Part shown: positions 24,721 to 33,875 of the stretch, piece after piece
How the letters are laid out: every line of letters starts with the position of its first letter
Numbering within the stretch: the first letter of the stretch is position 1
Source: SHZI01 sp049290495
GTDB lineage: Bacteria > Pseudomonadota > Gammaproteobacteria > Steroidobacterales > GCA-2729495
Direction of reading: 5' to 3'
NCBI GenBank assembly: GCA_049290495.1
Contig: JBATNV010000136.1
Coordinates: 1-52,467 of the forward strand
DNA length: 52,467 bases
Notes under the pieces: model-generated
Database searches by the model: none
What the model saw: the letters and a program-made list of their open reading frames with translations, nothing else
What the model was told of the DNA's origin: nothing
Position numbers and translations under genes: made by a program

Positions 24721-25596
24721 TCAACCCAGCCGTGAGAGGGCTGTGGCCAGCGTACGGCGCACATAGACCTGCGCGATATGGCGTCGGTAGGCTGCCGATG
24801 CGCGGTGATCCTCGACGGCTTCGAAATCAGCGACGACTGCCGCAGCGGCCGCCGCAAAGCTTGCTTCGCCGGCAGCCTGGCCGCGCAGTGCGGCTTCGGC
24901 ACTGCTCGCGCGCACATAGGTTTCGCCGACGCCGCCGCCAAGAATGATCCGGCAGTCTGTGCACTTGCCGGCCTGATCCCGTGTCAGCCGCACGGCGACA
25001 TTGAGGATGGACAGATCGTTGGCATTGGTTTCGAGCTTAAGGAAGGCGCTGGCGGTGCGGGCGGCCGGCGCCGGGATCTCGATGGCGGTGATGATTTCCC
25101 CGCGCTGCAAGGCACTTTCAAACAGGCCGACAAAGAAGTCGTTCAGTGGAATGACGCGCTGCGTGCCGGCCAGGCTTGCATGCACCTGTCCGTCGAGGGC
25201 CAGAAACGCGGCCGGCAGATCATAAAGAGGTGCTGCCGCCGCAACACAACCGCCGACCGTACCGACATTAAGTATCTGGCGTGGCGGGTAGCGCAGTGCG
25301 TCGCCAATACAGCCGAAAGCGGGATTCTTGCTGATGAGTGCTGCTTTGCCGACTTCAGCGAGTGTGGTCAGCGCCTTAAGCGAGATGCCGCCGTTGCCGC
25401 TCGCGCTGATGCCGCGCAGCTCCAGCCGGCTGATATCGACGAGGGCAACCGTTTCACTCAGCAATCCCCGCACTTCAAGACCGTGTACAAAAGTGCCGCC
25501 AGCCACGACCATTGCTCCGGCCCCGTAGCGCTGCAGCAGGGTGCTCGCCTCTTGCAGGCTGGCCGGCAGGTAGTAGTCTTCTAGGTTGAGTGCCAT
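24721..25596 (-). CDS. Molybdenum hydroxylase, FAD-binding medium subunit (operon 1)
   Basis: A 291-residue CO dehydrogenase-type flavoprotein subunit. The VAGGTFVHGL loop near the N-terminus and TVGGCVAAAAPLYDLPAAFLAL bind FAD; the C-terminal CODH_C domain follows. It lacks the extra cysteine loop that holds a [4Fe-4S] cluster in 4-hydroxybenzoyl-CoA reductases, so that specific identity is less likely. First gene of operon 1, divergent from operon 2. Confidence 0.88.
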   Translation of the reverse strand: MALNLEDYYLPASLQEASTLLQRYGAGAMVVAGGTFVHGLEVRGLLSETVALVDISRLELRGISASGNGGISLKALTTLAEVGKAALISKNPAFGCIGDALRYPPRQILNVGTVGGCVAAAAPLYDLPAAFLALDGQVHASLAGTQRVIPLNDFFVGLFESALQRGEIITAIEIPAPAARTASAFLKLETNANDLSILNVAVRLTRDQAGKCTDCRIILGGGVGETYVRASSAEAALRGQAAGEASFAAAAAAVVADFEAVEDHRASAAYRRHIAQVYVRRTLATALSRLG

Positions 25597-25766
25597 TGCA
25601 TCAGACCTGCATTCAGAACCAAGGGTGAACGATAACCCGTTTGTTCAGCATAGACACGCAAGGCCGGCTCCCGGTTCCCATTCTCGGCAAATCTGTTAGC
25701 CACACGCGCAGCCGGATAGATCGCCGGGCACGCATGTGTTAACAATCAGTCAAGGGAGAAGCAAGT
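25597..25766. promoter_or_regulatory. Intergenic region between divergent molybdenum hydroxylase operons
   Basis: The 170 bp separating the two divergent operons must contain both promoters. On the plus strand a strong GGGAGAAG lies 6 nt before the ATG at 25767. I do not see a ModE-type palindrome here, so any molybdate effect would be indirect. No confident -35/-10 pair is claimed. Confidence 0.4.
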
Positions 25767-26660
25767 ATGTATCCTGCGCCGTTCCGTTATCACCGGGCTG
25801 CTTCGATCGATGCAGCCATCCGGCAGTTGTCCGAGCTTGGTGAGGGTGCCCGAGCCCTGGCCGGTGGCCAGAGTCTGCTGGTCTGGCTGAAGATGCGCTT
25901 CGGCGAGGTCACCGACCTGGTCGACATCGGGCGTATACCCGGGCTGGACACCATTACACATGATGCCAGCGGCGTGCGCATCGGTGCACTGGCGACCCAT
26001 GCGCGCATCGCCCGCTCACCGCTCGCGAAACAGTTGCCCATCGTTGCCGATTGCGCGAACGGTATCGCCGACAACCAGGTACGCAGTCGCGGCACCATTG
26101 GCGGCTCGCTGGCTTCCGGCGATCCGAGCTGCGACTGGCCGGTGTTGCTGACCACGCTCGATGCAAAACTGCAGGCCCAGGGTCCTGGTGGTGTGCGCGA
26201 GTTGCCCGTCGACGGCTTCGTCGAAGATCTCTATGTCACGAAATTGAAGCCCGGCGAACTCATCACCGGCATCAGCTTTGCGCTGCCCGTAAAAGGCAGC
26301 GCCGGTGCCTACGTTGGCTTCAAACGCTGCGCGCCTGCCTATCCGACCATTTCGGTCGGCGTGCAGCTCAGCCTGAAGGGCGAGCAGTGTGAGAGTGTAC
26401 GCATTGCCCTCGGTTCAGCCGGGCTTACTACGATTCACGCGCGTGGCGCTGAAGCCGAACTCAAGGGCAAGACGCTGACGCCGGCAGTGCTGGCGCGTGC
26501 CGCCGAGGCTGCGGTCGCAGAGTGCGATCCGGTTGACGATCAGCGCGGTTCCATCGCCTTCAAGCAGTCGATCATCAATGCACTGGTAAAGCGCGGTATA
26601 GAGACCGCGAAGCGCCGGTGCCAGGGCGAGTCAGTTGAGGTAAGCCATGAGTACTACTGA
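25767..26660 (+). CDS. Molybdenum hydroxylase, FAD-binding medium subunit (operon 2)
   Basis: A 297-residue CoxM-like flavoprotein subunit: FRYHRAASIDAAI start, ALAGGQSLLVWLKMR flavin loop, and RSRGTIGGSLASGDPSCDWP for FAD pyrophosphate binding. First gene of operon 2, with a strong ribosome site; its end overlaps the FeS gene by 14 nt. The operon order M-S-G-L resembles cox-type clusters, but the Mo subunit argues against CO oxidation. Confidence 0.9.
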   Translation: MYPAPFRYHRAASIDAAIRQLSELGEGARALAGGQSLLVWLKMRFGEVTDLVDIGRIPGLDTITHDASGVRIGALATHARIARSPLAKQLPIVADCANGIADNQVRSRGTIGGSLASGDPSCDWPVLLTTLDAKLQAQGPGGVRELPVDGFVEDLYVTKLKPGELITGISFALPVKGSAGAYVGFKRCAPAYPTISVGVQLSLKGEQCESVRIALGSAGLTTIHARGAEAELKGKTLTPAVLARAAEAAVAECDPVDDQRGSIAFKQSIINALVKRGIETAKRRCQGESVEVSHEYY

Positions 26661-27144
26661 AACCATCGACCTCGTGCCCATCGAGGTCACGGTAAACGGG
26701 CAGCTGTATCGGCGTGAGGTGGAACCGCGTCTCTTGCTGGTGCAGTTCCTGCGCGAAGAACTGCGGCTGACCGGTACGCATATCGGCTGCGACACCACCT
26801 ATTGCGGCGCCTGCACGGTGCAGCTCAACGGCGCGCCCATCAAGTCCTGCACGGTGCTGGCGGTACAGGCAGATGGTGGCGAGATTCTGAGCGTCGAGGG
26901 CCTGGAAAAAGATGGTCAGCTGCATCCGCTGCAGAAGGCTTTCTCCGAGCACCACGGCCTGCAGTGTGGCTATTGCACACCCGGCATGATCATGTCCGCG
27001 CATGCGCTGCTCGCGGCCAATCCGGAGCCAAATGCCAAAGACATCCGCAAGGCGATCCAGGGCAACCTGTGCCGCTGCACCGGTTACCAGAATATTTTCA
27101 AGGCGATTGAAGCAGCCGCCACCGAGCTGCGGGGGGACGGCTAG
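26647..27144 (+). CDS. Molybdenum hydroxylase, [2Fe-2S] small subunit (operon 2)
   Basis: A 165-residue subunit with both cluster motifs: IGCDTTYCGACTV plus a Cys in KSCTVLAVQ, and LQCGYCTPG plus LCRCTGY. It conducts electrons between the molybdenum centre and FAD. The start lies within the end of the FAD subunit gene, and the next gene starts on the base after its TAG stop. Confidence 0.93.
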   Translation: MSTTETIDLVPIEVTVNGQLYRREVEPRLLLVQFLREELRLTGTHIGCDTTYCGACTVQLNGAPIKSCTVLAVQADGGEILSVEGLEKDGQLHPLQKAFSEHHGLQCGYCTPGMIMSAHALLAANPEPNAKDIRKAIQGNLCRCTGYQNIFKAIEAAATELRGDG

Positions 27145-27603
27145 ATGGGTATCAAGTTCGACGGTGAGTTCACTGTGACGGCAGCACCGCAGACGGTTTA
27201 CGACATGCTGGCCGATCCGCAGAAGTTTGCGCCGCTGCTGCCGACCTACCGCAGTCTTGAGGCGAAGGATGACGGCAGTACAGATGTTACGGTTGAGGTG
27301 GGCGTCGGCAAGATTCGCGGCTCGGCTGTTGTCTCGCTGGCCCTTGAAGAGGCGGATTCGCCGCGTCGCGCGGCCTACAGCGGTAAAGGCAAGGTCATGG
27401 GCAGCGCCTTCAACATGCTGACCTCCTTCGATCTCGAAGCGCTGGCTGACGGCGGTACGCGGGTCAAATGGCAGGGCGATCTCAGCATGTTCGGCAAGCT
27501 CGTCGCACTGGCCGGCGGACTGATCCGGCCGATCGCCAAGAAAGACATTCAGCGTCTCATCGATGCCATTCAGGCGGCGCTGTCGCCCAGCCAAACTGGC
27601 TGA
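27145..27603 (+). CDS. CoxG-like SRPBCC protein
   Basis: A 152-residue single-domain SRPBCC (START-like) protein of the CO dehydrogenase subunit G family: GEFTVTAAPQTVYDMLADPQKFAPLLP at the start and a C-terminal helix ending IQRLIDAIQAAL. CoxG proteins accompany many molybdenum hydroxylases and are thought to aid membrane attachment or cofactor handling; the role is not settled. It starts directly after the FeS gene and sits before the large subunit gene. Confidence 0.85.
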   Translation: MGIKFDGEFTVTAAPQTVYDMLADPQKFAPLLPTYRSLEAKDDGSTDVTVEVGVGKIRGSAVVSLALEEADSPRRAAYSGKGKVMGSAFNMLTSFDLEALADGGTRVKWQGDLSMFGKLVALAGGLIRPIAKKDIQRLIDAIQAALSPSQTG

Positions 27604-27640
27604 GATGGCGAGCTGAGACCATGCAACGAGGGAGTGCATC

Positions 27641-30058
27641 ATGAGCTGGGTAGGGAAATCCTTGCGACGCAAGGAAGACGAGCGGCTGGTACGCGGGCAG
27701 GGGCTCTTCGCCGATGATGAACTCGGTGCCGGGATGCTGCATCTCTATATCCTCCGCTCGCCCTATGCACATGCGCGCATCCTCAGCATCGACACTTCCG
27801 CAGCTGAAGCGTTGCCCGGCGTGGTTTGCGTATTGACCGGCAAGGATATCCTCGAGCACTGCGATCCCTACATGCAGCTTGGCCCCGCGCCCTGCGACAA
27901 GATCCGCGATCTGCCGCTGGCGATCGACAAGGTCATCTTCCAGGGTGAGCCGGTGGCGGCCATTGCTGCGACCTCGCCAGGGATTGCGATGGATGCCGGT
28001 CAGCTGATCGACGTGGACTACGAGATGCTGGATGCGGTGGTGGATCCGGAACAGGCGCTCACCGACAAGGTCATCCTGCACGAAGCAGCCGGAACCAACC
28101 GCACCTATCACGACGTCTACGAATACGGTGATGTGGAGCAGGCTTTCCGCGATGCCGCTCACGTGGTGCGCATTCCGCGCCTGCATTTCCATCGCTACGC
28201 GAGTACGCCGCTCGAAGGCAGTGCCTGCGTGGCCGAGTGGACCCGCCAGGGCACGGTCGATTTTCTCTGCAACAACTCCTTCCCCGGTTTTGCCCAGCAG
28301 TTGCTGGCGCCCGGCCTGCGGCTGAAGTCCGACCAGGTGCGCATCCGCACCCACGATATCGGCGGCAGCTTCGGCAACAAGATCTGGAACTACGTGTACA
28401 TGGCGCTTGCGGCACTGGCATCGAAGAAAGCTGGCGGCCGGCGCGTCAAGTGGTCGGAGCTCCGCACCGAGGGCCTGGCCGGCGGCGGGCATGGCAACGA
28501 ACGGACCTTCCTCGATACTGAGGTCGCGCTGGACAAGAATGGCGTGATCACTGCGATCCGTTCCCGGCATATCGATGACTGCGGTGCCTACACGCGCTAT
28601 GAGCCGCTGGGTTGCGTGATCTGGTCGCAGGTTTTGCCGGCCACCTTCAAGCTGCGCAATATGCGTATCGACTTTACGCAGACCGTAACCAACAAGTGCC
28701 CGGCGGTACCGAACCGCGGTTATTCACGGATGCAGCATCTCTGGTTCATGGAACGCATCATCGATATCTGCGCCCACGAACTGCATATTCCGGCCGATGA
28801 AATGCGCTTGCGCAACTACATCACGGAGTTCCCCTACGAAACTCCGAACGGCTGCGTATATGACTCCGGCAACTATCCGGCGATGCTCGCCAAGGCCAAG
28901 CAGCTCGTCGACTGGGACAAGTGGAAGAAGATGCAGGTGGATGCGCGTGCCGAGGGCCGGCTGATCGGCATCGGTATTGGCACCACGCTGGACTCGGGGA
29001 CAAATAATTTCGGCCAGGCGCAGATCATGAATCCGTACCTGCCGTTTTCCGGCAATGCCGAGGTCTGCACCATGCGCCTCGACTTCGATGGCGCGCTGGT
29101 GGTCAGTCTGGGTACCGGGCCGTCTGGCCAGGGACATGAAACCGCGACTTCACAGGTAATTGCCGACGAACTCGGCATCGATCCGGCGTTGGTGAATGTG
29201 CGCTCCGGTTTCGACTCGGGCTGGAATACCTACGTCGGCCACTCGGGCACCTATGCCAGCCAGTTTGCGGTCACTGGTCTGTCGGCGGTGTACGGTGCCT
29301 GCCAGAAATTGAAAGCCGAGATGCGCAAGCTGGCAGCCTTCCTGCTCGATACGCCGGAAGACACGCTGGAATTCGGCACCGGCGCGCAGGGCCCGGAAGT
29401 GCGGGTCCGCGGTAGCGACAAGGCGATCGGTTACTGGCAGCTGAGTAACGTCATCAACAACAACAACGCGATGCTCGACGAGCGCATGGCGGATGTGACG
29501 CTCAACATCCGTCACGTCTATCGCCCGCCATTTACAGTGCCGGACACGAAGCGCAAGTTCGGTAATCTCACCCTGACCTATGCGGCCCAGTTGCACATCG
29601 CCGTGATCGAGATCAGCCGCGAGACGAGCCGCGCCCGGATCCTTGCCTACGCCGCCGTCGACGATTGCGGCACCGTCATCAATCCGAAGATCGTCGGCGG
29701 CCAGGTGCACGGTGCGACCAGCCATGGCATCGGCGCTGCGATGATGGAGAGCTTCAACTACGACGAGACGGGTAACCTGCTGACCAATACCTTCAGCGAC
29801 TACTGTCCGATCACCTCGATGAACATCCCCGATATCATCTACGGCAGCATCCAGACGCCGTCGCCCTTCAGCTACAACGGCGCCAAGGGCATGGGCGAGG
29901 GCGGCGGCGCGCCGCTGCACTCAATCTCGGCTGCGGTTCAGGATGCGCTGTATGAGACCGGGATAATCGTTACCGAGTCGCACCATTCGCCGCCCGCGAT
30001 CTTTGCGGCTATGCAAAAGCCGAATCGCGCGCAGGCTGTCAGCGTGGAGAAGCGCTGA
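27641..30058 (+). CDS. Molybdenum hydroxylase, molybdopterin-binding large subunit (operon 2)
   Basis: An 805-residue large subunit opening SWVGKSLRRKEDERLVRGQG, as in CoxL-like proteins. The Moco region has IGGSFGNK, the active-site loop VPNRGYSRMQHLWFMER and the catalytic Glu in GAKGMGEGGGAP. True CO dehydrogenase needs AYxCSFR with a copper-binding Cys; here there is none, and the AYRGAGR of form II is also changed. The enzyme therefore likely hydroxylates an organic (possibly N-heteroaromatic) substrate. A GAGGGAG is found about 8 nt before the ATG. Confidence 0.85.
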   Translation: MSWVGKSLRRKEDERLVRGQGLFADDELGAGMLHLYILRSPYAHARILSIDTSAAEALPGVVCVLTGKDILEHCDPYMQLGPAPCDKIRDLPLAIDKVIFQGEPVAAIAATSPGIAMDAGQLIDVDYEMLDAVVDPEQALTDKVILHEAAGTNRTYHDVYEYGDVEQAFRDAAHVVRIPRLHFHRYASTPLEGSACVAEWTRQGTVDFLCNNSFPGFAQQLLAPGLRLKSDQVRIRTHDIGGSFGNKIWNYVYMALAALASKKAGGRRVKWSELRTEGLAGGGHGNERTFLDTEVALDKNGVITAIRSRHIDDCGAYTRYEPLGCVIWSQVLPATFKLRNMRIDFTQTVTNKCPAVPNRGYSRMQHLWFMERIIDICAHELHIPADEMRLRNYITEFPYETPNGCVYDSGNYPAMLAKAKQLVDWDKWKKMQVDARAEGRLIGIGIGTTLDSGTNNFGQAQIMNPYLPFSGNAEVCTMRLDFDGALVVSLGTGPSGQGHETATSQVIADELGIDPALVNVRSGFDSGWNTYVGHSGTYASQFAVTGLSAVYGACQKLKAEMRKLAAFLLDTPEDTLEFGTGAQGPEVRVRGSDKAIGYWQLSNVINNNNAMLDERMADVTLNIRHVYRPPFTVPDTKRKFGNLTLTYAAQLHIAVIEISRETSRARILAYAAVDDCGTVINPKIVGGQVHGATSHGIGAAMMESFNYDETGNLLTNTFSDYCPITSMNIPDIIYGSIQTPSPFSYNGAKGMGEGGGAPLHSISAAVQDALYETGIIVTESHHSPPAIFAAMQKPNRAQAVSVEKR

Positions 30059-30119
30059 GCCGAACAGCCATGTTGGTCGCCGGGTCAGCTCCAAATACTG
30101 CGACCAAGCGGCGAGGTAG

Positions 30120-31160
30120 CTAAACGGATCCCGTCTGTGCCCGGCGCCGGGTTTCCGAAGGCGTTTCACCAAAGCGCGCGCGGTAGCACTTGGCAAACTT
30201 GCCGAGGTGATTGAAGCCGCAGGCCAGCGCTATGTCGGTCACGCTGCGCCCGCCGACTGCACTTGCCATGAGTCCCTGGTGTGCGAGATCGAGGCGGTAG
30301 TCGCGCAGGTATTCCATCGGTGTTGTTTGCCGGAAGCGCCGGAACCCCGCCTGTAGCGTTCTTTCACTGACCCCGGCGATTCCGGCGAGATCATGCAGCG
30401 TGACCGGCTGGTCAGCATTGCTCCGGATGTACTGCTCGACACTGTGGATATAGGGCGGTGCCGGCCCCGTGCGCTCGGCATCGAGTGCTGCACTGTAGTT
30501 GTGCGGCAGTTCCGTCATTACCAGGCTGATCAGCGTTCGTTCCAGCTGGCGGCACACCGTTGGGCTGCTGACGATGCCTGCGGCGCGCTGTTCAAACTCG
30601 CTGCACAGGAAGCGCAGAAAACGTCGCAGCCCCGGTGCGTCGCTGGCACCTGGGTCTGAAAGTTGTTCAAAGTGCACAGGAGCCGGCGCACGCTGTCCGG
30701 TCGTCTCTTCGAGCCAGCCATGCAGGAGCACAGCTGGTATGCGCAGCGTCAGGTTCACTTCGCCTGCGACGAAACGCATGGTGGCGGGCCCGGTCGGGTT
30801 CATGGCCCGGATGACCTGCGGGTTCAAGGGGCCGGTGAACCCGCCCTGGCTAAGTGTGCCCACGCCATGCAGCAGCACGAGAAAGAGATAGGAGTCATCC
30901 GGGTGCGCTTCGATCTGCACGGCAGCGCCATAGTGCAGGGCGTGGATCGAGATCTGCCCGATGCTGGCACTGCAGTGACGGAAGGCAACCGGCGGTCGCC
31001 GCGCCGTGGGAATCACCGAGTGCGGCCACAGGAATCTGGACAGGTGATCGCGGGCCGCGAGCAGGTCAGCGGTTTCCAGCACCAGCTGGCCAGGCAATGG
31101 CATGTCGGCCGGCGGCACTGGCCGCGAACCGCTAAAGGACTCGTGTGTAATGTCGTCCAT
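30120..31160 (-). CDS. AraC-family transcriptional regulator (AraC_binding_2 type)
   Basis: A 346-residue regulator: an N-terminal cupin-like sensor domain of the kind in AndR/CbdS-type activators of aromatic catabolism, and a C-terminal double helix-turn-helix (VTLHDLAGIAGVSERTLQAGFRRF, then DIALACGFNHLGKFAKCYRARFG). The ATG at 31160 is chosen because GAGG lies 5 nt before it; a TTG at 31184 would add 8 residues. Convergent with operon 2, it is a candidate activator of one of the two hydroxylase operons or of the divergent acyl-CoA dehydrogenase. Confidence 0.85.
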   Translation of the reverse strand: MDDITHESFSGSRPVPPADMPLPGQLVLETADLLAARDHLSRFLWPHSVIPTARRPPVAFRHCSASIGQISIHALHYGAAVQIEAHPDDSYLFLVLLHGVGTLSQGGFTGPLNPQVIRAMNPTGPATMRFVAGEVNLTLRIPAVLLHGWLEETTGQRAPAPVHFEQLSDPGASDAPGLRRFLRFLCSEFEQRAAGIVSSPTVCRQLERTLISLVMTELPHNYSAALDAERTGPAPPYIHSVEQYIRSNADQPVTLHDLAGIAGVSERTLQAGFRRFRQTTPMEYLRDYRLDLAHQGLMASAVGGRSVTDIALACGFNHLGKFAKCYRARFGETPSETRRRAQTGSV

Positions 31161-31342
31161 GCTGGCCTCAATGCAGCGGGGCAAACGGGCCGTCTTTCGC
31201 CCGCTGATACGGGGATACTAGCGCGGTGTGGGCTGGCGTGGCCCGCTGTGGCTGCTTCCGCCAATGCAGCTGCGCAAACCGTATAACGGCCGGAGCGGCT
31301 GCTTTGTTAATAATCGTCTTTACCTGAAGCACAGCAGGACAT

Positions 31343-32572
31343 ATGACCATGGTCGAGTCGGTATCCCAGCCGGATGCAGCTTCCGGGCGCAGTGCGTCGG
31401 CAAAGACAAGCCGGGCGCTGGATCCGCTCGATCTCTTTGATATCCGTTCGGAACTGAGTGAAGACGAGCTCCTGGTGCAGGATACCGTTGCCCGCTTCGT
31501 CGACGATAAGGTGTTACCGATCATTCGCGAGTGCTTTGAGCAACATCGCTTCCCGCAGGAACTCATCAAGGAGATTGCAGCGCTCGGTCTGCTCGGCAGC
31601 AGTATCGAGGGTTATGACTGCGCGGGGCTGAACAGCGTGGCCTACGGCCTGATCTGCCAGGAGCTGGAACGTGGCGACAGCGGCCTGCGCAGTTTTGTTT
31701 CTGTGCAGAGCAGCCTGGTCATGTATCCGATTCACGCCTTTGGTTCAGAAGCGCAGAAACAGCGCTGGCTGCCGGCGATGGCGCGCGGTGAGGCCATCGG
31801 CTGCTTTGGTCTTACTGAATCGCACGGTGGTTCCGACCCGGCCAGCATGAAGACCCACGCGAAGCGCCAGGGCAGCGACTGGGTGCTGAACGGTTCCAAG
31901 ATGTGGATTACCAACGGCACCATCGCCGACGTTGCAGTGGTGTGGGCCAATACCGACGAAGGTATTCGCGGCTTTCTGGTTGAGCGGGGCATGGCAGGAT
32001 TTGCTGCGCCGGAGATCGAGAACAAGATGTCGCTGCGGGCCTCGGTGACCGCCGCGCTGTTTTTTGACAACGTGCGTATTCCCGATACCAATGTGCTGCC
32101 CGGTGTCACCGGTCTGCGTGGTCCGTTGAGCTGCCTCACGCAGGCGCGTTACGGCATCAGCTGGGGCCCGATCGGCAGCGCCCAGGCCTGTCTCAGCGAA
32201 GTGCTGGCCTACACTGAGAGCCGCAAGCTGTTTGGCAGCCCGCTGTCCCACAAGCAATTGATTCAGGTGCGGCTCGCCGATATGGCCCGGCGCATCACGA
32301 CTGCCCAGTTGCTGGCGCTGCGCCTCGGGCGGCTCAAGGATGCAGGCCGCCTGCATCCCACACAGGTATCGCTGGCCAAGTGGAACAACGTACGAATGGC
32401 GCTCGACATCGCGCGGGACTGTCGCGACATGCTGGGTGGCGGCGGTATCAGTGCCGAGTATGTGCCGGTACGTCATATGCTGAATCTCGAGAGCGTGATC
32501 ACCTACGAAGGTACGGAGTCGGTGCACCAGCTGGTGGTTGGCAAGGAACTCACGGGCGTCAGCGCCTTCTGA
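31343..32572 (+). CDS. gcdH: Glutaryl-CoA dehydrogenase-like acyl-CoA dehydrogenase
   Basis: A 409-residue FAD-dependent acyl-CoA dehydrogenase. CFGLTESHGGSDP and WVLNGSKMWITNG are the family flavin-contact motifs, and the catalytic base is E389 in VITYEGTESVHQLVVGKELTG, the C-terminal pattern of GcdH. The enzyme oxidises and decarboxylates glutaryl-CoA to crotonyl-CoA in lysine, tryptophan and aromatic breakdown. AGGA lies 6 nt before the ATG. It is divergent from one AraC gene and followed by another. Confidence 0.85.
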   Translation: MTMVESVSQPDAASGRSASAKTSRALDPLDLFDIRSELSEDELLVQDTVARFVDDKVLPIIRECFEQHRFPQELIKEIAALGLLGSSIEGYDCAGLNSVAYGLICQELERGDSGLRSFVSVQSSLVMYPIHAFGSEAQKQRWLPAMARGEAIGCFGLTESHGGSDPASMKTHAKRQGSDWVLNGSKMWITNGTIADVAVVWANTDEGIRGFLVERGMAGFAAPEIENKMSLRASVTAALFFDNVRIPDTNVLPGVTGLRGPLSCLTQARYGISWGPIGSAQACLSEVLAYTESRKLFGSPLSHKQLIQVRLADMARRITTAQLLALRLGRLKDAGRLHPTQVSLAKWNNVRMALDIARDCRDMLGGGGISAEYVPVRHMLNLESVITYEGTESVHQLVVGKELTGVSAF

Positions 32573-32634
32573 GCGGGCTTGTGTTTCAGCTGACCGGGCT
32601 CGACTATTGGCATAGTCACCCGGGAGGCGAGGCC

Positions 32635-33711
32635 GTGGAGCTGCACGAGACCAGGGATCCGCACGAGACGAAGGATCCACACATCATTGCCGGCTGGGCC
32701 GTAGCCGTCGCTCAGGCCCTTGATGCGCGTGGACTCGACAGCCGGGCGATCTTCAGCAGTGCCGGCATCGACCTGACAACTGCGCGGATTCCGACCACCC
32801 GCTTTCCTGCGATGGCCATGAGTCGCGTCTATGCGCTGGCTGATGCCGCAACCAACGATCCATCATTCGGACTGTCTATTGCCGAGTTCGTGCATGCGAC
32901 CTCACTGCATGCGCTGGGCTTCTCGTTGCTCGCCAGCAGTACGCTCGAATCGTTCTGTCGACGGGTAGTGCGCTATTTCCGTCTGGTCAGTACCAATGCG
33001 GACTGCCAGATGGAGCGTACCGCTACTGAATACCGTCTGGTCATGGCGGCAACTATCGACCGTCAGCAGTACTATCCGCAGGACGCCTGGATGGCGACGG
33101 CAGTGCGTTTCATACGCGAGATCTATCGCCCTGACTTTGCGCCATTGTCCGTCTGCCTGAGCCGGCCGCGGCCGCGGGAAAAGGTGCAGCGTTTCGAACA
33201 GTTCTTTGGTACCACGGTTGTGTACGGCTGTCCTGCCAACAGCCTGGTACTGGATCTGCGCGATATGAGCGTGGAGCTGCCGGCCGCCAATGCCGAACTC
33301 GCCCGGCAGAACGATGCCGTGGTCATGGCCTTGCTGGCACGTATGGACCGCGACGACATCATCGCCCGGGTTCGCGCCCTGTTCATCGAGCTGCTGCCCT
33401 CCGGTGAATGCAGCAAGGAAAAGGTCGCGGCGCGCCTTAATATGAGTGACCGCTCATTGCAGAGCAAACTGGCGACCCGCAATACCAGTTACCGGAATCT
33501 GCTCAACGAGACCCGCCGGGAGCTGGCGCAGCTCTATATCCGCCAGGGACTGCATTCGGTCAGCGAGGTGACCTATCTGCTGGGCTTCGCTGACGTCAGC
33601 AGCTTCTCCCGGGCATTTCGCAGCTGGGAGGGGCTTTCGCCCAGCGAATATAAGGACCAGTCCCTGGGTCGGCGCCCGGCATTGGTGGTGGAAAAGCCGT
33701 CGGCCGGGTGA
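32635..33711 (+). CDS. AraC-family transcriptional regulator (arabinose-binding-like domain)
   Basis: A 358-residue regulator with a PF12625-like N-terminal domain (IIAGWAVAVAQALDARGLDS, GLSIAEFVHATSLHALGFSLL) and a C-terminal AraC HTH (AARLNMSDRSLQSKL, VTYLLGFADVSSFSRAFRSW). The reading frame is open further upstream, overlapping gcdH, but a GGAGG 7 nt before the GTG at 32635 fixes the start. It is likely to be of the OruR/ArgR-like group and may control the gcdH gene before it. Confidence 0.8.
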   Translation: MELHETRDPHETKDPHIIAGWAVAVAQALDARGLDSRAIFSSAGIDLTTARIPTTRFPAMAMSRVYALADAATNDPSFGLSIAEFVHATSLHALGFSLLASSTLESFCRRVVRYFRLVSTNADCQMERTATEYRLVMAATIDRQQYYPQDAWMATAVRFIREIYRPDFAPLSVCLSRPRPREKVQRFEQFFGTTVVYGCPANSLVLDLRDMSVELPAANAELARQNDAVVMALLARMDRDDIIARVRALFIELLPSGECSKEKVAARLNMSDRSLQSKLATRNTSYRNLLNETRRELAQLYIRQGLHSVSEVTYLLGFADVSSFSRAFRSWEGLSPSEYKDQSLGRRPALVVEKPSAG

Positions 33712-33780
33712 CTCCAGGTGGCCAGATCACTCGCCAGGCGGGACTTTCTGTGCCGCTCACGGGGTTCCGGCCCAGCCGAT

Positions 33781-33809
33781 TTGAAAAAAACCGCTGGCCC
33801 GCATACACT
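33781..33809 (+). promoter_or_regulatory. Sigma-70 promoter of rplM-rpsI
   Basis: TTGAAA at 33781–33786 and TACACT at 33804–33809 are spaced by exactly 17 bp, giving a predicted start near 33816 and a leader of about 60 nt before rplM. In E. coli, L13 represses its own operon through the leader; the same could hold here. Confidence 0.65.
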
Positions 33810-33875
33810 TTGCGGCCCTCGCCAAGGCTGTCCGGTTTACCGGGTCCAGCCGAGGCATTTAATTACAGGTGTCGA

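Noticed and set aside
26575..28570. Long antisense frames opposite hydroxylase operon 2 (365 and 337 codons)
   Set aside because: They mirror the FeS, CoxG and Mo subunit genes, whose cofactor motifs are unambiguous.
27641..30058. Aerobic CO dehydrogenase CoxL
   Set aside because: The copper-binding Cys motif of form I is absent and the form II loop is also altered.
31745..32680. 311-codon antisense frame opposite gcdH
   Set aside because: Shadow of the acyl-CoA dehydrogenase; low-complexity composition.
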